A stretch of DNA of 32,170 bases, taken from positions 1 to 32,170 of the forward strand of contig JALHIE010000019.1 of the NCBI GenBank assembly GCA_022840285.1, written 5' to 3'. The position numbers and the translations under genes were made by a program. How positions within the stretch are numbered: the stretch's first letter is position 1; the number at the start of each line of letters is the position of its first letter. The notes beneath the pieces were generated by a model that saw nothing but the letters and a program-made list of their open reading frames with translations, was not told the DNA's origin and did not search any database. The DNA comes from Porphyromonadaceae bacterium (GTDB taxonomy: Bacteria; Bacteroidota; Bacteroidia; Bacteroidales; Dysgonomonadaceae). Below are positions 14,995 to 23,566 of the stretch, piece by piece.

Positions 14995-17955
14995 TTATTT
15001 GAAATTGAGCGTAATTCCTGCGCTGATCTGTGTAGCTGTGGGGTAGGAGCTGTTGCTGTCAACTCCCGGTTCAATACCGTTTACCCTCACAATGGAAGGA
15101 TCGTTGCCGGTGTAGTTCGTGAATGTAGCCAGGTTCTTTGCTGAAAGGAAGCAGCGTACATGATCGAAATATTTATTGGACTTGGGTTTCAGGTTATAAC
15201 CCAAGGTGACGTTTTCCAGTTTCAGGTAATCTCCTTTTTCAAGGAAGAACGAGGAGATTACACCTCCACCGGTCGACAGTTCTTTATTTTCCGTATACGC
15301 AGTTCGGTATACATTGTCCGTTCCGGCTCCCTTTAATCCCATGCCATAGGTTCCCATATTGAAGATGTCGAAACCGAATGCCCCCCTGAAGAATATGTTC
15401 AGGTCAAAATTCCTGTACCGTAGTGTGTTGTTCCAGGAAAGGAAACTAGTGGGAGTGCCGTTCCCAATGTAACGTTTGTATTCAGGATTGGCATCACCAA
15501 CAGCTACGGGGTTGTTGTCGTTGTCGTAAATCATCATCTGTCCATCCGCTATACCGGCAAACTCATAACCATAGAACTGACCAATCTTTCCCCCTTCCTG
15601 AACCCGGAAGAAGTATTCGCTGGTTCCTACTCCCGGTTTGAGGTACAGTTCCAGGTAGGATGCCTCATAGATGTCGTTCGAAAGCTGTTTCAGTTTAGTG
15701 GTGCCATAGGAATAATTTATTCCCGAGGTCCATTGAACCGGTGTCTCCTTGAATATATCAACATCTACTGCAAACTCAAAACCGCTGTTTTGTGTAGTCC
15801 CGACGTTGACCAGGATATTGGGATACACAAAGGGTGGTTGTGGAGCTGTGTAGTTGTAAAGGAGATCTTTGGATTGACGGTCAAAATAGTCGATCGACCC
15901 CCTCACCCTGTTCCAGAGTAAATAATCAACGCCAATATTTGTACTGATGCTTTTTTCCCATCCCAACAGCGGGTTGGCATTGTTGGAGGGTGCATATCCT
16001 TTTACCCATTCTCCGTCGATGAAATATTGGGCTTTTGTACTGTATGTGGCCAGTGACTGGTATGCTCCAAAATCAGAACGGCCAGTGACACCATAAGAGA
16101 TTCTCGGCTTCAGGCTTTGAATCCATTCGGAATTCGGCTCCATAAAGTTCATGTTGGCCAACTCCCATGCAATGGAGGCTGAAGGGAAAGAACCCCATTT
16201 GTGTTCTTTCCCGAATTTTGTGGAACCTTCGTGACGCAGAGAGAGGGAGGCCATGACCAGGTTTCTCCAGTTATAGTTCACACGTCCGAAAACACCAATC
16301 AGTTTAGAGAGTGAAGCTCCCGTACCCATACTTGCTTTTCCATCGGCAAGAAAACTTCCGCTACCCAGGTCATGCCATTTGATGTTGTCGAAAGTAAAAT
16401 CGTTGTTTGATGCCTGTAGTCGTTCCCAGTGGGATTCTTCGTATGAGTAACCGGCAACAGCCTTGAAACTGTGGTCGCTTAAGTCGAGCGAGTAGTTTAA
16501 AAGCCACTCGAGACGGTTAGTATACCATTTCTGATATTGAACGTTGGCCCTGCCTTTGTATCCGCCCCAGAAAGACTCGCCTGAACTGGAGGGAGTATAA
16601 TATTGTTGTTTCAGGTCGTCATAATGTAACGAATAGCTCAGGGAGGTGTTCAACAGTTGATTCTGCTGCTGAATAAGATTGAGTTTCGCTTCAGCAGTAC
16701 CCAGCACATAGAGACGCTGGCCGTTGTTGTCTATCTCCTTCATTTCTGCCACTGGGTTGCGTGCACCCGTGGGAGATGTGGGCTGGTAATAGGTGCCATT
16801 TTCATTGTATACCGGCATAGTGGGATTCATATTCAGTGCTGTGTCGAACATCCCGGTATTTCCCCATTCCTCATTGACCCTTCGTGCATTGAGCGAACCG
16901 TTTAATTGAAGTCGATTCTCCAGCATTCTCTGTTCCAGGACAAAACGTCCGGCAAACTCCTCACGGGCGGATTTGATATCTATACCGGTCGCTTTCTTGT
17001 AATTGAAAGATGAACCGTAATGACCGTTATTGGTGCTTCCATTAATCGACAGGTATTGGTTGTTATCGTAGGAGAAATCCCTTACAAGCAGGTCATACCA
17101 TATCGTATTGTCTCCGTAATCCGTTCCACGGCGTGAGCGGCGAAACTCGTCCGGTGTTAGAACGGCCCTGGGTGTATGTGCCAGATTTACACCTATCCAG
17201 CTGTCATAAGTAACCTGTGCTTTTCCGGGTGCTGCAGCACCTTTCTTTGTGGTAATCAGGATAACGCCATTCGCACCACGCGTGCCATAGATGGCTGCAG
17301 ATGCTGCATCTTTCAGCACGGTCATCGATTCAATATCCTGCGAAGAGAGGTTCCGTATGTTCCCACCGGTAACGCCATCAATCACAATGAGTGGATCGTT
17401 CGATGCGGAAATTGAGGTGGCTCCGCGAATCTGCAGTGATGAACCTGAGTTTGGATTCGCCGATTCGGTGTTATTCACATTCAGCCCGGCTACTTTTCCT
17501 GTCAGTAACTCCATTGGATTGCTGACCGCTCCTTGTTGAAAATCCTCTTTATTTACCTGCACGATAGAGCTGGATAGTTCTTTTTTGCTCAGCGAGCCAT
17601 AACCAACCACCACTACCTCGTCCAGCAGTTCGGCGTCTTCTTCCATAACGATAGGTATTGTTGTCCTGTTGTTGATGGAAATCGATTGTGATCTGTAGCC
17701 TATGTAGCTGATCTCCAATACTCCGTCTGCGGGTGCCTGAAGGGTGAAGTTGCCGTCATAATCGGAAACTGTTCCTGTTGAGGTTCCCTGAATCAGGATA
17801 TTGGCCCCGATGATCGGTTCGCCTGCAGCATCCGTTACTGTTCCCCTTACGTTTATCGCAGAGCCCGTTTGAGCGCTGACCGATAAAATCATTAGCATGC
17901 TCGACAACACTGTCATCAAGAACGCTTTCGTACTTTTTTTCAAATTTACATACAT
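14995..17955 (-). CDS. susC: SusC-family TonB-dependent outer-membrane transporter
   Basis: This 986-residue TonB-dependent receptor imports oligosaccharides with SusD, powered by TonB-ExbBD. A signal peptide ends at about residue 29 (SVSAQ). A carboxypeptidase-D-like regulatory domain (about 34-112) shows VRGTVTDAAGEPIIGANILI and YDGNFTL. The DELLDEVVVVGYGS-like TonB-box region is near 110-122. The plug (about 125-240) contains the SusC signature QIRGATSISASNDPLIVIDG and AAIYGTRGANGVILITTKKG. The rest is the beta-barrel, ending in an aromatic residue (TLNFK). There is no N-terminal STN anti-sigma-interaction domain, so sensing through an ECF sigma factor is unlikely. It is the first gene of the operon, behind a promoter and two operator-like repeats. 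Confidence 0.96.
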   Translation of the reverse strand: MYVNLKKSTKAFLMTVLSSMLMILSVSAQTGSAINVRGTVTDAAGEPIIGANILIQGTSTGTVSDYDGNFTLQAPADGVLEISYIGYRSQSISINNRTTIPIVMEEDAELLDEVVVVGYGSLSKKELSSSIVQVNKEDFQQGAVSNPMELLTGKVAGLNVNNTESANPNSGSSLQIRGATSISASNDPLIVIDGVTGGNIRNLSSQDIESMTVLKDAASAAIYGTRGANGVILITTKKGAAAPGKAQVTYDSWIGVNLAHTPRAVLTPDEFRRSRRGTDYGDNTIWYDLLVRDFSYDNNQYLSINGSTNNGHYGSSFNYKKATGIDIKSAREEFAGRFVLEQRMLENRLQLNGSLNARRVNEEWGNTGMFDTALNMNPTMPVYNENGTYYQPTSPTGARNPVAEMKEIDNNGQRLYVLGTAEAKLNLIQQQNQLLNTSLSYSLHYDDLKQQYYTPSSSGESFWGGYKGRANVQYQKWYTNRLEWLLNYSLDLSDHSFKAVAGYSYEESHWERLQASNNDFTFDNIKWHDLGSGSFLADGKASMGTGASLSKLIGVFGRVNYNWRNLVMASLSLRHEGSTKFGKEHKWGSFPSASIAWELANMNFMEPNSEWIQSLKPRISYGVTGRSDFGAYQSLATYSTKAQYFIDGEWVKGYAPSNNANPLLGWEKSISTNIGVDYLLWNRVRGSIDYFDRQSKDLLYNYTAPQPPFVYPNILVNVGTTQNSGFEFAVDVDIFKETPVQWTSGINYSYGTTKLKQLSNDIYEASYLELYLKPGVGTSEYFFRVQEGGKIGQFYGYEFAGIADGQMMIYDNDNNPVAVGDANPEYKRYIGNGTPTSFLSWNNTLRYRNFDLNIFFRGAFGFDIFNMGTYGMGLKGAGTDNVYRTAYTENKELSTGGGVISSFFLEKGDYLKLENVTLGYNLKPKSNKYFDHVRCFLSAKNLATFTNYTGNDPSIVRVNGIEPGVDSNSSYPTATQISAGITLNFK

Positions 17956-18086
17956 GTTTGTTAACGTTGTAAGATTAACTGATTTATACTTATCTACTCC
18001 CTATTTTTTTCACAGAATTACATTAATTACAAGTAAATGAAGGTAAATGTGTTCTCATTTAATCATAACAATATCCACTCCTGACA

Positions 18087-18094
18087 CAAAAATA
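18087..18094 (-). promoter_or_regulatory. -7 promoter box of the starch operon
   Basis: CAAAAATA on the plus strand reads TATTTTTG on the minus strand, a full TAnnTTTG match. Start of transcription would be near 18080, giving an AT-rich leader of about 125 nt before susC. No good -33 TTG is present, which fits a promoter that depends on an activator or is otherwise controlled. Confidence 0.55.
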
Positions 18095-18101
18095 GGACTA
18101 T

Positions 18102-18115
18102 TGCAATTGATTGCA
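18102..18115. promoter_or_regulatory. operator-like inverted repeat, proximal site (TGCAA-N4-TTGCA)
   Basis: TGCAATTGATTGCA is a perfect 5-bp inverted repeat around TTGA. It begins 8 nt upstream of the susC -7 box, so a bound protein would cover the -33 region. Arms and spacing resemble LacI/PurR-family operators. The regulator is not encoded here. Confidence 0.55.
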
Positions 18116-18149
18116 CGTTTAGAACAGCTGTTTTAACTCTGTTTACCTG

Positions 18150-18163
18150 TGCAAACGATTGCA
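18150..18163. promoter_or_regulatory. operator-like inverted repeat, distal site (TGCAA-N4-TTGCA)
   Basis: TGCAAACGATTGCA has the same arms as the site at 18102-18115 and shares the GATTGCA right half. Centre-to-centre distance is 48 bp, not a whole number of helical turns at 10.5 bp but close to four and a half. It lies about 70-80 bp upstream of the predicted transcription start. Confidence 0.5.
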
Positions 18164-18170
18164 TTTTTAA

Positions 18171-18198
18171 GTGTAAAAAATAAATTATCAGTAATTTA
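18171..18198 (-). terminator. weak A/T-only hairpin after glsB
   Basis: TAAATTA (18181-18187) and TAATTTA (18192-18198) form a 7-bp stem with loop TCAG. On the minus strand it is followed by a T6 tract. The stem has no G-C pairs, so termination would be weak; chance occurrence in AT-rich DNA is possible. Confidence 0.25.
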
Positions 18199-18241
18199 GG
18201 TTGCGAAAAGTTGCGCAATTGCCAAGAATTTTTTTTGAAGC

Positions 18242-19258
18242 TTACTTTTTCTTTTTGGATTTACCGATCAGGTTTTTGCTTTTTCCGGAAATGGCTCTCC
18301 TTAATCCGATAAGGAACCGTTTGCTGGGGTTGGATCTGATATAGGATTCAATGTGACGCTGCTTTTTTTCTTCGAGGATCTGGTTGATCTCGATAAGAAT
18401 ACCCGATTCTTCCACATCTCCGAATTCGTCGTTTACAGAGGTTCCGAAGAAACGCATGGTGGGCGATAACCCCATATAGGCATTGATGAGCGGCGGTATG
18501 TTCAGGCCGAAACTGCGGACCTCCTTGTTCAGAACGCGGTAGTCCTCCTTGAAGCTCTTCCCTTTAAACAGGTGCTTCATCTTTTCGGTATCTGTGTTGG
18601 TGACGAGCTGGCTGATGGGGGTAACCAGTTTGTCCGGATCGGGAAAGTGCAGGTGCATAAAATACAAGATCATGTTGCGGGCTTCTTTGTTGTATGTTCC
18701 GTACATGGTTACTTTCCCGAAAAAATACTTCATCGACGGATCGATTACCGTGAGTGCGCCCAGGCCGTCCCAAAGATTATCGAGTGCAAAGATGCCTTTA
18801 CGGCTGTGCAAGGTGGATTGGTATTCGAGGGAGACAAACGAGCGGCCCAGTTCAACGGTGTAAGGCAGGTAGTTTTCTATGAAGTCGTCGGAGAAGTTTA
18901 GCAAATGGGCCGTAGCGAGCATCGGTTTTTCCTTTTCATCGAAATCTACTTTCTTGCCCATGATAAAGCGGTATCCGCCTAAGATTTCTTCCTTTTCCGG
19001 ATCCCAGACAATGAGTTGATGGTAGGGATGCTCCATCAGGTCGTATTTGTCGATATCGGCTTCTAATCCGGTTCCTCCGCCATAGTGGCGAAAGGCAATT
19101 TCACGTAACCGTCCTACTTCCCGCATAAGGTTAGGCGAATCGTGGGCAGTGAAGATGTAAATTTCGTTGTTGGCCTTGTTGGTGGAGCGTATTCTTTTTC
19201 CTACGGTTAGTTCGTTTTTTATAAGGGTTTTATCAATCGGATCGATGATTTTTTCCAT
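18242..19258 (-). CDS. glsB: GlsB-like N-acyltransferase (GNAT fold, glycine lipid synthesis)
   Basis: This 338-residue protein looks like the OlsB/GlsB-type GNAT acyltransferases found in Bacteroidetes. In B. thetaiotaomicron GlsB acylates the amino group of glycine as the first step to glycine lipids, and GlsA adds the second acyl chain. The acyltransferase core at about 35-215 contains EVGRLREIAFRHYGGGTG, DKYDLMEHPYHQLIVWDPE, EILGGYRFI, TVELGRSFVSLEYQS and LDNLWDGLGALT. The C-terminus is strongly basic (KSKNLIGKSKKKK), probably for membrane contact. It lies 2 nt after the O-acyltransferase gene, so the pair is translationally tight. The assignment rests on the adjacent gene pair and motif character. 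Confidence 0.8.
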   Translation of the reverse strand: MEKIIDPIDKTLIKNELTVGKRIRSTNKANNEIYIFTAHDSPNLMREVGRLREIAFRHYGGGTGLEADIDKYDLMEHPYHQLIVWDPEKEEILGGYRFIMGKKVDFDEKEKPMLATAHLLNFSDDFIENYLPYTVELGRSFVSLEYQSTLHSRKGIFALDNLWDGLGALTVIDPSMKYFFGKVTMYGTYNKEARNMILYFMHLHFPDPDKLVTPISQLVTNTDTEKMKHLFKGKSFKEDYRVLNKEVRSFGLNIPPLINAYMGLSPTMRFFGTSVNDEFGDVEESGILIEINQILEEKKQRHIESYIRSNPSKRFLIGLRRAISGKSKNLIGKSKKKK

Positions 19259-19260
19259 AC

Positions 19261-20100
19261 TTAATTATTCTCTTTTAGGGGTAAATTGTAAACAACGGTT
19301 TTTATCTCTTCCGCCCATTGCACGGGGCTTTTTGATTTATCCAACGATTGCCAGGATATTGGTTTACCAAACGTGATGTGAAATGTCTGATCTTTATTTT
19401 TGAACATTTCACCCGGCAGGTAAATAAGTTCTATATTGAATTTTAGCCCCAATGATTTGCGGATATTGGCAAAATTATAAAAGAAATCCGAGTTTTTGGC
19501 ATCAAAGTGGACAGGAATGATGTCCCTCTTGTATTCAACAGCTTTTACGACAAAGTTTTTCATCCATTCCAGGTCCTTTATCCGGCCGCCTTGTTTTCGG
19601 GAACATAATCCGGCCGGGAAAGTGATGATCTGGTTGTCTGACGCGTAAGCCTCGTTTATGGCCGCAGCAGACAATTTGGCCTGTGAGCCGTATTTGTTGA
19701 CCGGAACAAAGATGGATTCAAGGTTCCTGATGTTTAACAAAACATCGTTAACCAGGTACTTGATTTTCCCCTTATACTTTTCCCCTAAATGAGCCGACAG
19801 GCAAATTCCGTCCAGGCCACCCAGTGGATGATTGGACGCAAAAACAAATTTTCCTTCTGAGGGAATGTTCTCTTCTCCGTGGATTTTCAGGTTGACTTTA
19901 AATTCCTTGTCTACCAGTGCACGCATAAAATCAACGCCCAGCTTATCCCGGTTTCGTTCGATAATCGCATTTAATTCATCCTGATGAACGGTACGTTTTA
20001 AATAATTAACGACAAATTTGGGGATTTTCCTGTAGTGTTTTTTTGCTTTTGCCTGCAAAACACCATCAATATCTAATTTGAAATCAGTTTTTTCCGACAT
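19261..20100 (-). CDS. glsA: GlsA-like O-acyltransferase (PlsC/LPLAT fold, glycine lipid synthesis)
   Basis: This 279-residue member of the 1-acylglycerol-phosphate acyltransferase superfamily is expected to add an acyl chain to the hydroxyl of the N-acyl (3-hydroxyacyl) glycine made by the neighbouring GlsB. The catalytic block is NHPLGGLDG (90-98), with H91 and D97 one residue further apart than in the usual H-x4-D motif. The FPAGLCSRKQGGRIKD segment (about 160-175) stands where PlsC has its phosphate-binding motif. VPVNKYGSQAK is a third LPLAT-like block. No signal peptide or clear membrane helix is seen, so it is probably a peripheral inner-membrane enzyme. The promoter box is at 20121-20128, divergent from mraZ. 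Confidence 0.8.
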   Translation of the reverse strand: MSEKTDFKLDIDGVLQAKAKKHYRKIPKFVVNYLKRTVHQDELNAIIERNRDKLGVDFMRALVDKEFKVNLKIHGEENIPSEGKFVFASNHPLGGLDGICLSAHLGEKYKGKIKYLVNDVLLNIRNLESIFVPVNKYGSQAKLSAAAINEAYASDNQIITFPAGLCSRKQGGRIKDLEWMKNFVVKAVEYKRDIIPVHFDAKNSDFFYNFANIRKSLGLKFNIELIYLPGEMFKNKDQTFHITFGKPISWQSLDKSKSPVQWAEEIKTVVYNLPLKENN

Positions 20101-20120
20101 AATGACTTTCCTACCGCCCG

Positions 20121-20128
20121 CAAAAATA
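20121..20128 (-). promoter_or_regulatory. -7 promoter box for glsAB
   Basis: CAAAAATA reads TATTTTTG on the minus strand (TAnnTTTG). It is 21 nt upstream of the glsA ATG, giving a leader of only about 10-15 nt. No matching -33 element was found. Confidence 0.45.
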
Positions 20129-20270
20129 CAAAATAATTAAGAAAAAAGGATACGCCACTTCCATTTATTTAAAACGGTAGAAATATTCTACAATAACTTG
20201 CGGACTTGTTTGGTTGTTAATGTGTTAAAAATTAGCATATTGATACTCTGTTGATAACTTTATTAAAAAT

Positions 20271-20300
20271 AATGTGTGGGAAAGTGGGGGAAAGTGGATT
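20271..20300 (+). promoter_or_regulatory. MraZ-box: three 10-bp direct repeats upstream of mraZ
   Basis: Three contiguous decamers, AATGTGTGGG, AAAGTGGGGG and AAAGTGGATT, repeat with an exact 10-bp period, 44 nt before the mraZ start. MraZ is known to bind short direct repeats at this spacing upstream of its own operon (TGGG-type repeats in Escherichia coli, AAAGTG-type in Mycoplasma). The match to both repeat style and location supports autoregulation of the dcw operon. A degenerate -7-like box (TAATTTTA, 20308-20315) lies just downstream. Confidence 0.75.
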
Positions 20301-20343
20301 TATTTTGTAATTTTACCGCAAAAATCATAGAACTAAGAGTATA

Positions 20344-20787
20344 GTGTTGCAATTTCTGGGAAATATTGAAGCAAGGGCCGATGCAAAAGGACGGATATTT
20401 GTTCCGGCAGTATTCCGCAAGCGCCTGCAGGGCGCTGACGAAGAGTTTTTGGTGCTTCGCAAGGATATTTTTCAGGATTGTTTGGTGCTTTATCCCGGCA
20501 CGGTATGGGAAAACGAAATCGAAACGCTCAGGGTTCGGCTGAACAAGTGGAACAAGGAGCAGCAGCAGGTTTTCCGTCAGTTTGTGCTCGATGCCGAACG
20601 GCTTGAAATGGATGCAAGCGGACGGATTTTAATTCCCAAACGTTACATGACGCTGGTGGGTATCGAGTCCGATGTCCGTTTTCTGGGCGTGGATGATACC
20701 ATTGAGATATGGGCGAAAGAAAGGCTCGAAAAACCGCTGGTTGATCCCGATGAGTTTTCGGAAAGATTACAAGAGTTAATGTCCTGA
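20344..20787 (+). CDS. mraZ: transcriptional regulator MraZ
   Basis: MraZ is a ring-forming, AbrB-like DNA-binding protein that controls the dcw operon it heads. The 147-residue protein has the usual two half-repeats with DxxxR signatures, DAKGR (13-17) followed by IFVPAVFRK, and DASGR (90-94) followed by ILIPKRYM. Length is normal. The start is GTG at 20344; no upstream in-frame ATG exists, and TTG at 20347 is the only close alternative. Three 10-bp repeats fitting an MraZ-box lie 44 nt upstream. rsmH follows with only a few nt between the stop and its likely ATG. Confidence 0.95.
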   Translation: MLQFLGNIEARADAKGRIFVPAVFRKRLQGADEEFLVLRKDIFQDCLVLYPGTVWENEIETLRVRLNKWNKEQQQVFRQFVLDAERLEMDASGRILIPKRYMTLVGIESDVRFLGVDDTIEIWAKERLEKPLVDPDEFSERLQELMS

Positions 20788-20794
20788 TGTGTCC

Positions 20795-21703
20795 ATGGAT
20801 TTGAAAATATATCACATACCGGCATTGCTTCAAGAAAGTGTGGACGGGTTGAATATTCGTCCCGATGGAGTTTATGTCGATGTGACATTCGGAGGAGGCG
20901 GACACTCGAAAGAAATATTGAAACGGTTGGGCGGGAATGGCCGACTTTTTTCTTTTGATCAGGATGAAGATGCATACCAAAACATTATTCCGGATCCACG
21001 TTTCATATTCGTAAAAAGCAATTTTCGATTTTTAAAGAATTTTTTACGCTATCATCGGGTAGATGAGGTGGACGGAATTCTTGCCGACTTGGGGGTGTCG
21101 TCGCATCATTTTGACGATTCCGATCGTGGATTTTCTTTTCGGTTACCGGGAGACTTGGATATGCGGATGAACCGGCAGGCCAGAAAAACGGCCGCCGATA
21201 TTTTGAACGAATATCCGGAAGAGAAGTTGTCGGATATTTTTTTCTTTTTCGGGGAATTGAAACAGGCGCGAAAGATTGCGGCAGCTGTTGCTGCCTATCG
21301 CCGGTCGAAAAAGATCGGTTCCGTTTCTGATTTTCTGGAGATCATGAAGCCGTTTGCTTTTCGTGAGAAAGAAAATAAAACCCTGGCTCAGGCGTTTCAG
21401 GCGTTGCGAATTGAAGTGAACGATGAGCTGAAAGCGCTGGAAGAGATGTTGTTTCAAGGAATGCAACTGTTAAAGCCCGGCGGAAGGTTCAGTGTCATCT
21501 CCTACCATTCGCTGGAGGACCGGCTGGTGAAATTTTTTTTTAAAGCTGGAAATTTCGAGGGGAATATCGTCAAGGATTTTTACGGGAACAGGGAGGCTCC
21601 GTTTGAGTTGATCAACAGGAAAGTGATTGTTCCCACGGAGGAAGAACAAGCGAATAATCCGCGTTCGAGAAGTGCCAAACTGCGAATTGCAGAAAAAATT
21701 TGA
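20795..21703 (+). CDS. rsmH: 16S rRNA (cytosine-1402-N4)-methyltransferase
   Basis: RsmH (MraW) methylates N4 of C1402 in 16S rRNA, the same nucleotide modified by RsmI. The 302-residue protein starts MDLKIYHIPALLQESVDGL. It has the SAM-binding block VYVDVTFGGGGHSKEIL, then FSFDQDEDAY, DGILADLGVSSHHFDDSDRGFSF and LDMRMNRQ. It closes with VISYHSLEDRLVKFFF and NPRSRSAKLRIAEKI, all hallmark RsmH segments. A GTG at 20789 is in frame two codons earlier, but the ATG at 20795 aligns better with the family N-terminus. It is the second gene of the dcw operon and overlaps the region where a TTG could extend ftsL. Confidence 0.95.
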   Translation: MDLKIYHIPALLQESVDGLNIRPDGVYVDVTFGGGGHSKEILKRLGGNGRLFSFDQDEDAYQNIIPDPRFIFVKSNFRFLKNFLRYHRVDEVDGILADLGVSSHHFDDSDRGFSFRLPGDLDMRMNRQARKTAADILNEYPEEKLSDIFFFFGELKQARKIAAAVAAYRRSKKIGSVSDFLEIMKPFAFREKENKTLAQAFQALRIEVNDELKALEEMLFQGMQLLKPGGRFSVISYHSLEDRLVKFFFKAGNFEGNIVKDFYGNREAPFELINRKVIVPTEEEQANNPRSRSAKLRIAEKI

Positions 21704-21741
21704 GGTTTAAGATTCTTAATCTCTCCATCTGTAGCCCAAAA

Positions 21742-22083
21742 ATGAAAATAAGACTCGACAACATAAGAAAATCATTCGTACACGTTTTCGGTGGAAATGT
21801 GTTGACGGAGAACTTCTTTGTCCGGAACATTACCTTTATCGTAGTTTTGGTTGTCATAATGATTTTGTTTATCAGTCACCGTTATACGGTTTTGCAACGA
21901 ATCGCAGAGATGGAGCGGCTGAAAGTTGAACTTAAAGATGCTAAGTATGAGTCGCTCGACATTTCATCGGACTTAACCGAGGCCAGCCGTCAGGGCCAAA
22001 TTGAGAAAAGAGTGGAAGAGTCGGGTCTGGAATTGAAAATAAATAACCAACCGGTTTATCGCATTCAGAAAGGAAAAAAATGA
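21742..22083 (+). CDS. ftsL: FtsL-like cell division protein
   Basis: This small bitopic membrane protein (113 residues) is in the ftsL position between rsmH and ftsI. It has a short cytoplasmic N-terminus (MKIRLDNIRKSFVHVFGG) and one transmembrane helix at about 29-43 (ITFIVVLVVIMILFI). A periplasmic coiled-coil segment, YTVLQRIAEMERLKVELKDAK, follows. FtsL works with FtsB and FtsQ to activate FtsWI at the septum. The sequence has little specific similarity to proteobacterial FtsL, as expected, so the call depends on size, topology and gene order. An upstream TTG at 21700 is in frame but would overlap rsmH and add a non-conserved leader, so the ATG at 21742 is chosen. ftsI begins 1 nt after its stop. 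Confidence 0.85.
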   Translation: MKIRLDNIRKSFVHVFGGNVLTENFFVRNITFIVVLVVIMILFISHRYTVLQRIAEMERLKVELKDAKYESLDISSDLTEASRQGQIEKRVEESGLELKINNQPVYRIQKGKK

Positions 22084-22084
22084 A

Positions 22085-23566
22085 ATGGGAAAGAAAACCG
22101 ACGAAAATAGAAAGAGGATTTTAAACCGTTACGGTTTAATTGTCTTCCTCCTCCTGGGGGTTGGGATGATGATTGTTTTCTCTGCCGGAAAGATCGTTTT
22201 TACAGCGGAAGGAAAGAAATGGCGGGAAGTTGGGGAAAAGGAGACCATCATCAAGGATCGCGTCATTTTGCCCAAGCGGGGAAATATCTATACCTACGAC
22301 GGCAAACTCCTGGCTACCAGTGAGCCGTTGTATAGCGTCTATATGGATTTCTGGGCAGAAGGGATGAGAAAAGATACGCTGATGAAGTATGTTGGCGACC
22401 TTTCGGTAGCCCTCTCCAGGAAGTTTCCCGACCGAACGGCGTCGCAATACAAAAACATTATCCTCAACGGATGGAAACTTCGCGAAAAGGAAGAGCGGCA
22501 ATTGCAGGAAAATACCGCAAAAGGCAGCGAGAAGAAAGTGACGCTGAAATCGCGATACGTGCGTATTCTTCGCCCCGATATCTCCTATGTTGACCTGAAG
22601 GAGATTCGTACTTATCCGTTTCTCAACCAGCGTTCCAATCGAAGCGGACTGATTGCGGAAGAAAAAAACGCGCGGAAGCGTCCTTTCGGGAATCTTGCCA
22701 ACAGAACGGTGGGAAACGTATACAAAGACCTTGAAAAAGGAGGCGCCAGTGGATTGGAACTGAAATACGACTCGCTGTTGAGAGGTGTTGAGGGTGTAAA
22801 AAGCCGGCAAAAAATACAGGGTCGCTGGACCGATATAGAGGAGATTGCCGCCAAAGATGGATACGATATTGTAACCACGCTTGATGCCGATATTCAGGAT
22901 GTGACGGAACGCGCGCTCCGGGCCAAGCTTGAAGAGACTGGAGCCGAATCGGGAACGGCAATTATTATGGAGACTAAAACGGGAGAAATCAAGGGAATTG
23001 CCAACTTGGACCGGATGAGTAACGGAAACTATGGCGAAGGAAACCCCAATGCTTTTTCCTACATGAACGAACCGGGATCTACTTTCAAGACTGTGACGGT
23101 CATGGTGGCTCTCGATGACGGACTGATAAGTCCAGTCGACTCCTTTCACGTGGGTAATGGGTTGTATCAGTACAACGGTAAATGGGTGCGCGACCACTAT
23201 TGGCGACAGGGCCGTGACCGGGGATACCTTACGGTCAAGGAAGGAATGGAAATCTCTTCGAACGTGGTGATGAGTAAAATTGTACTCAAGGCGTACGGCG
23301 ATGACCCGACAAGATTTGTAAAAGGAATCGATAGGATCGGTTTACGAAAAAAACTCACCTGGGATGTTCCGTTGAACGGAATTGAAGGAACCTCATCCAT
23401 TCGTTTTCCCGATGATAAGGTAAATTACTGGTCCAAGACCACGCTGCCTTGGATGTCTTTCGGTTATGAATCCAAAGTCCCGCCCATCTATATGCTGATG
23501 TTCTACAACGGTATTGCCAACGGTGGAAAAATGATCAAGCCTTTTATTGAACGAAAAGATGTGTAA
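22085..23566 (+). pseudogene. ftsI: penicillin-binding protein FtsI, N-terminal part (frameshifted gene)
   Basis: FtsI (PBP3) is the septal peptidoglycan transpeptidase partnered with FtsW. This 493-codon piece holds a cytoplasmic tail, a transmembrane helix (about 17-37), the dimerisation domain containing RGNIYTYDGKLLATS, and most of the transpeptidase domain. The catalytic S332 lies in EPGSTFK (with K335), and the second motif, S391-S392-N393, follows in EISSNVVMSK. The frame ends at TAA 23564-23566 just after GGKMIKPFIERKDV. The third catalytic motif, KTG, is only in the +1 frame (23547-24227). A protein ending here would lack a complete active site. ftsI is normally single-copy and essential, so either the sequence has an error or deletion at about 23545-23570 or another copy exists elsewhere. 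The reading frames around the break are otherwise clean. Confidence 0.85.

Noticed and set aside
20301..20307. TATTTTG as the mraZ -7 box
   Set aside because: One T short of TAnnTTTG and no -33 TTG at proper spacing; kept only as a possible degenerate promoter.
22136..23197. Long antisense open frame (353 codons) opposite ftsI
   Set aside because: The sense strand encodes clear FtsI motifs. The antisense translation is low-complexity Phe/His/Arg-rich sequence with no known motif, so it is a shadow of the sense codons.
23547..23566. Programmed ribosomal frameshift as the explanation for split ftsI
   Set aside because: There is an A-rich run before the stop, but no convincing slippery heptamer or downstream stimulatory structure, and I know of no such case in FtsI. 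Sequence error or deletion is simpler.
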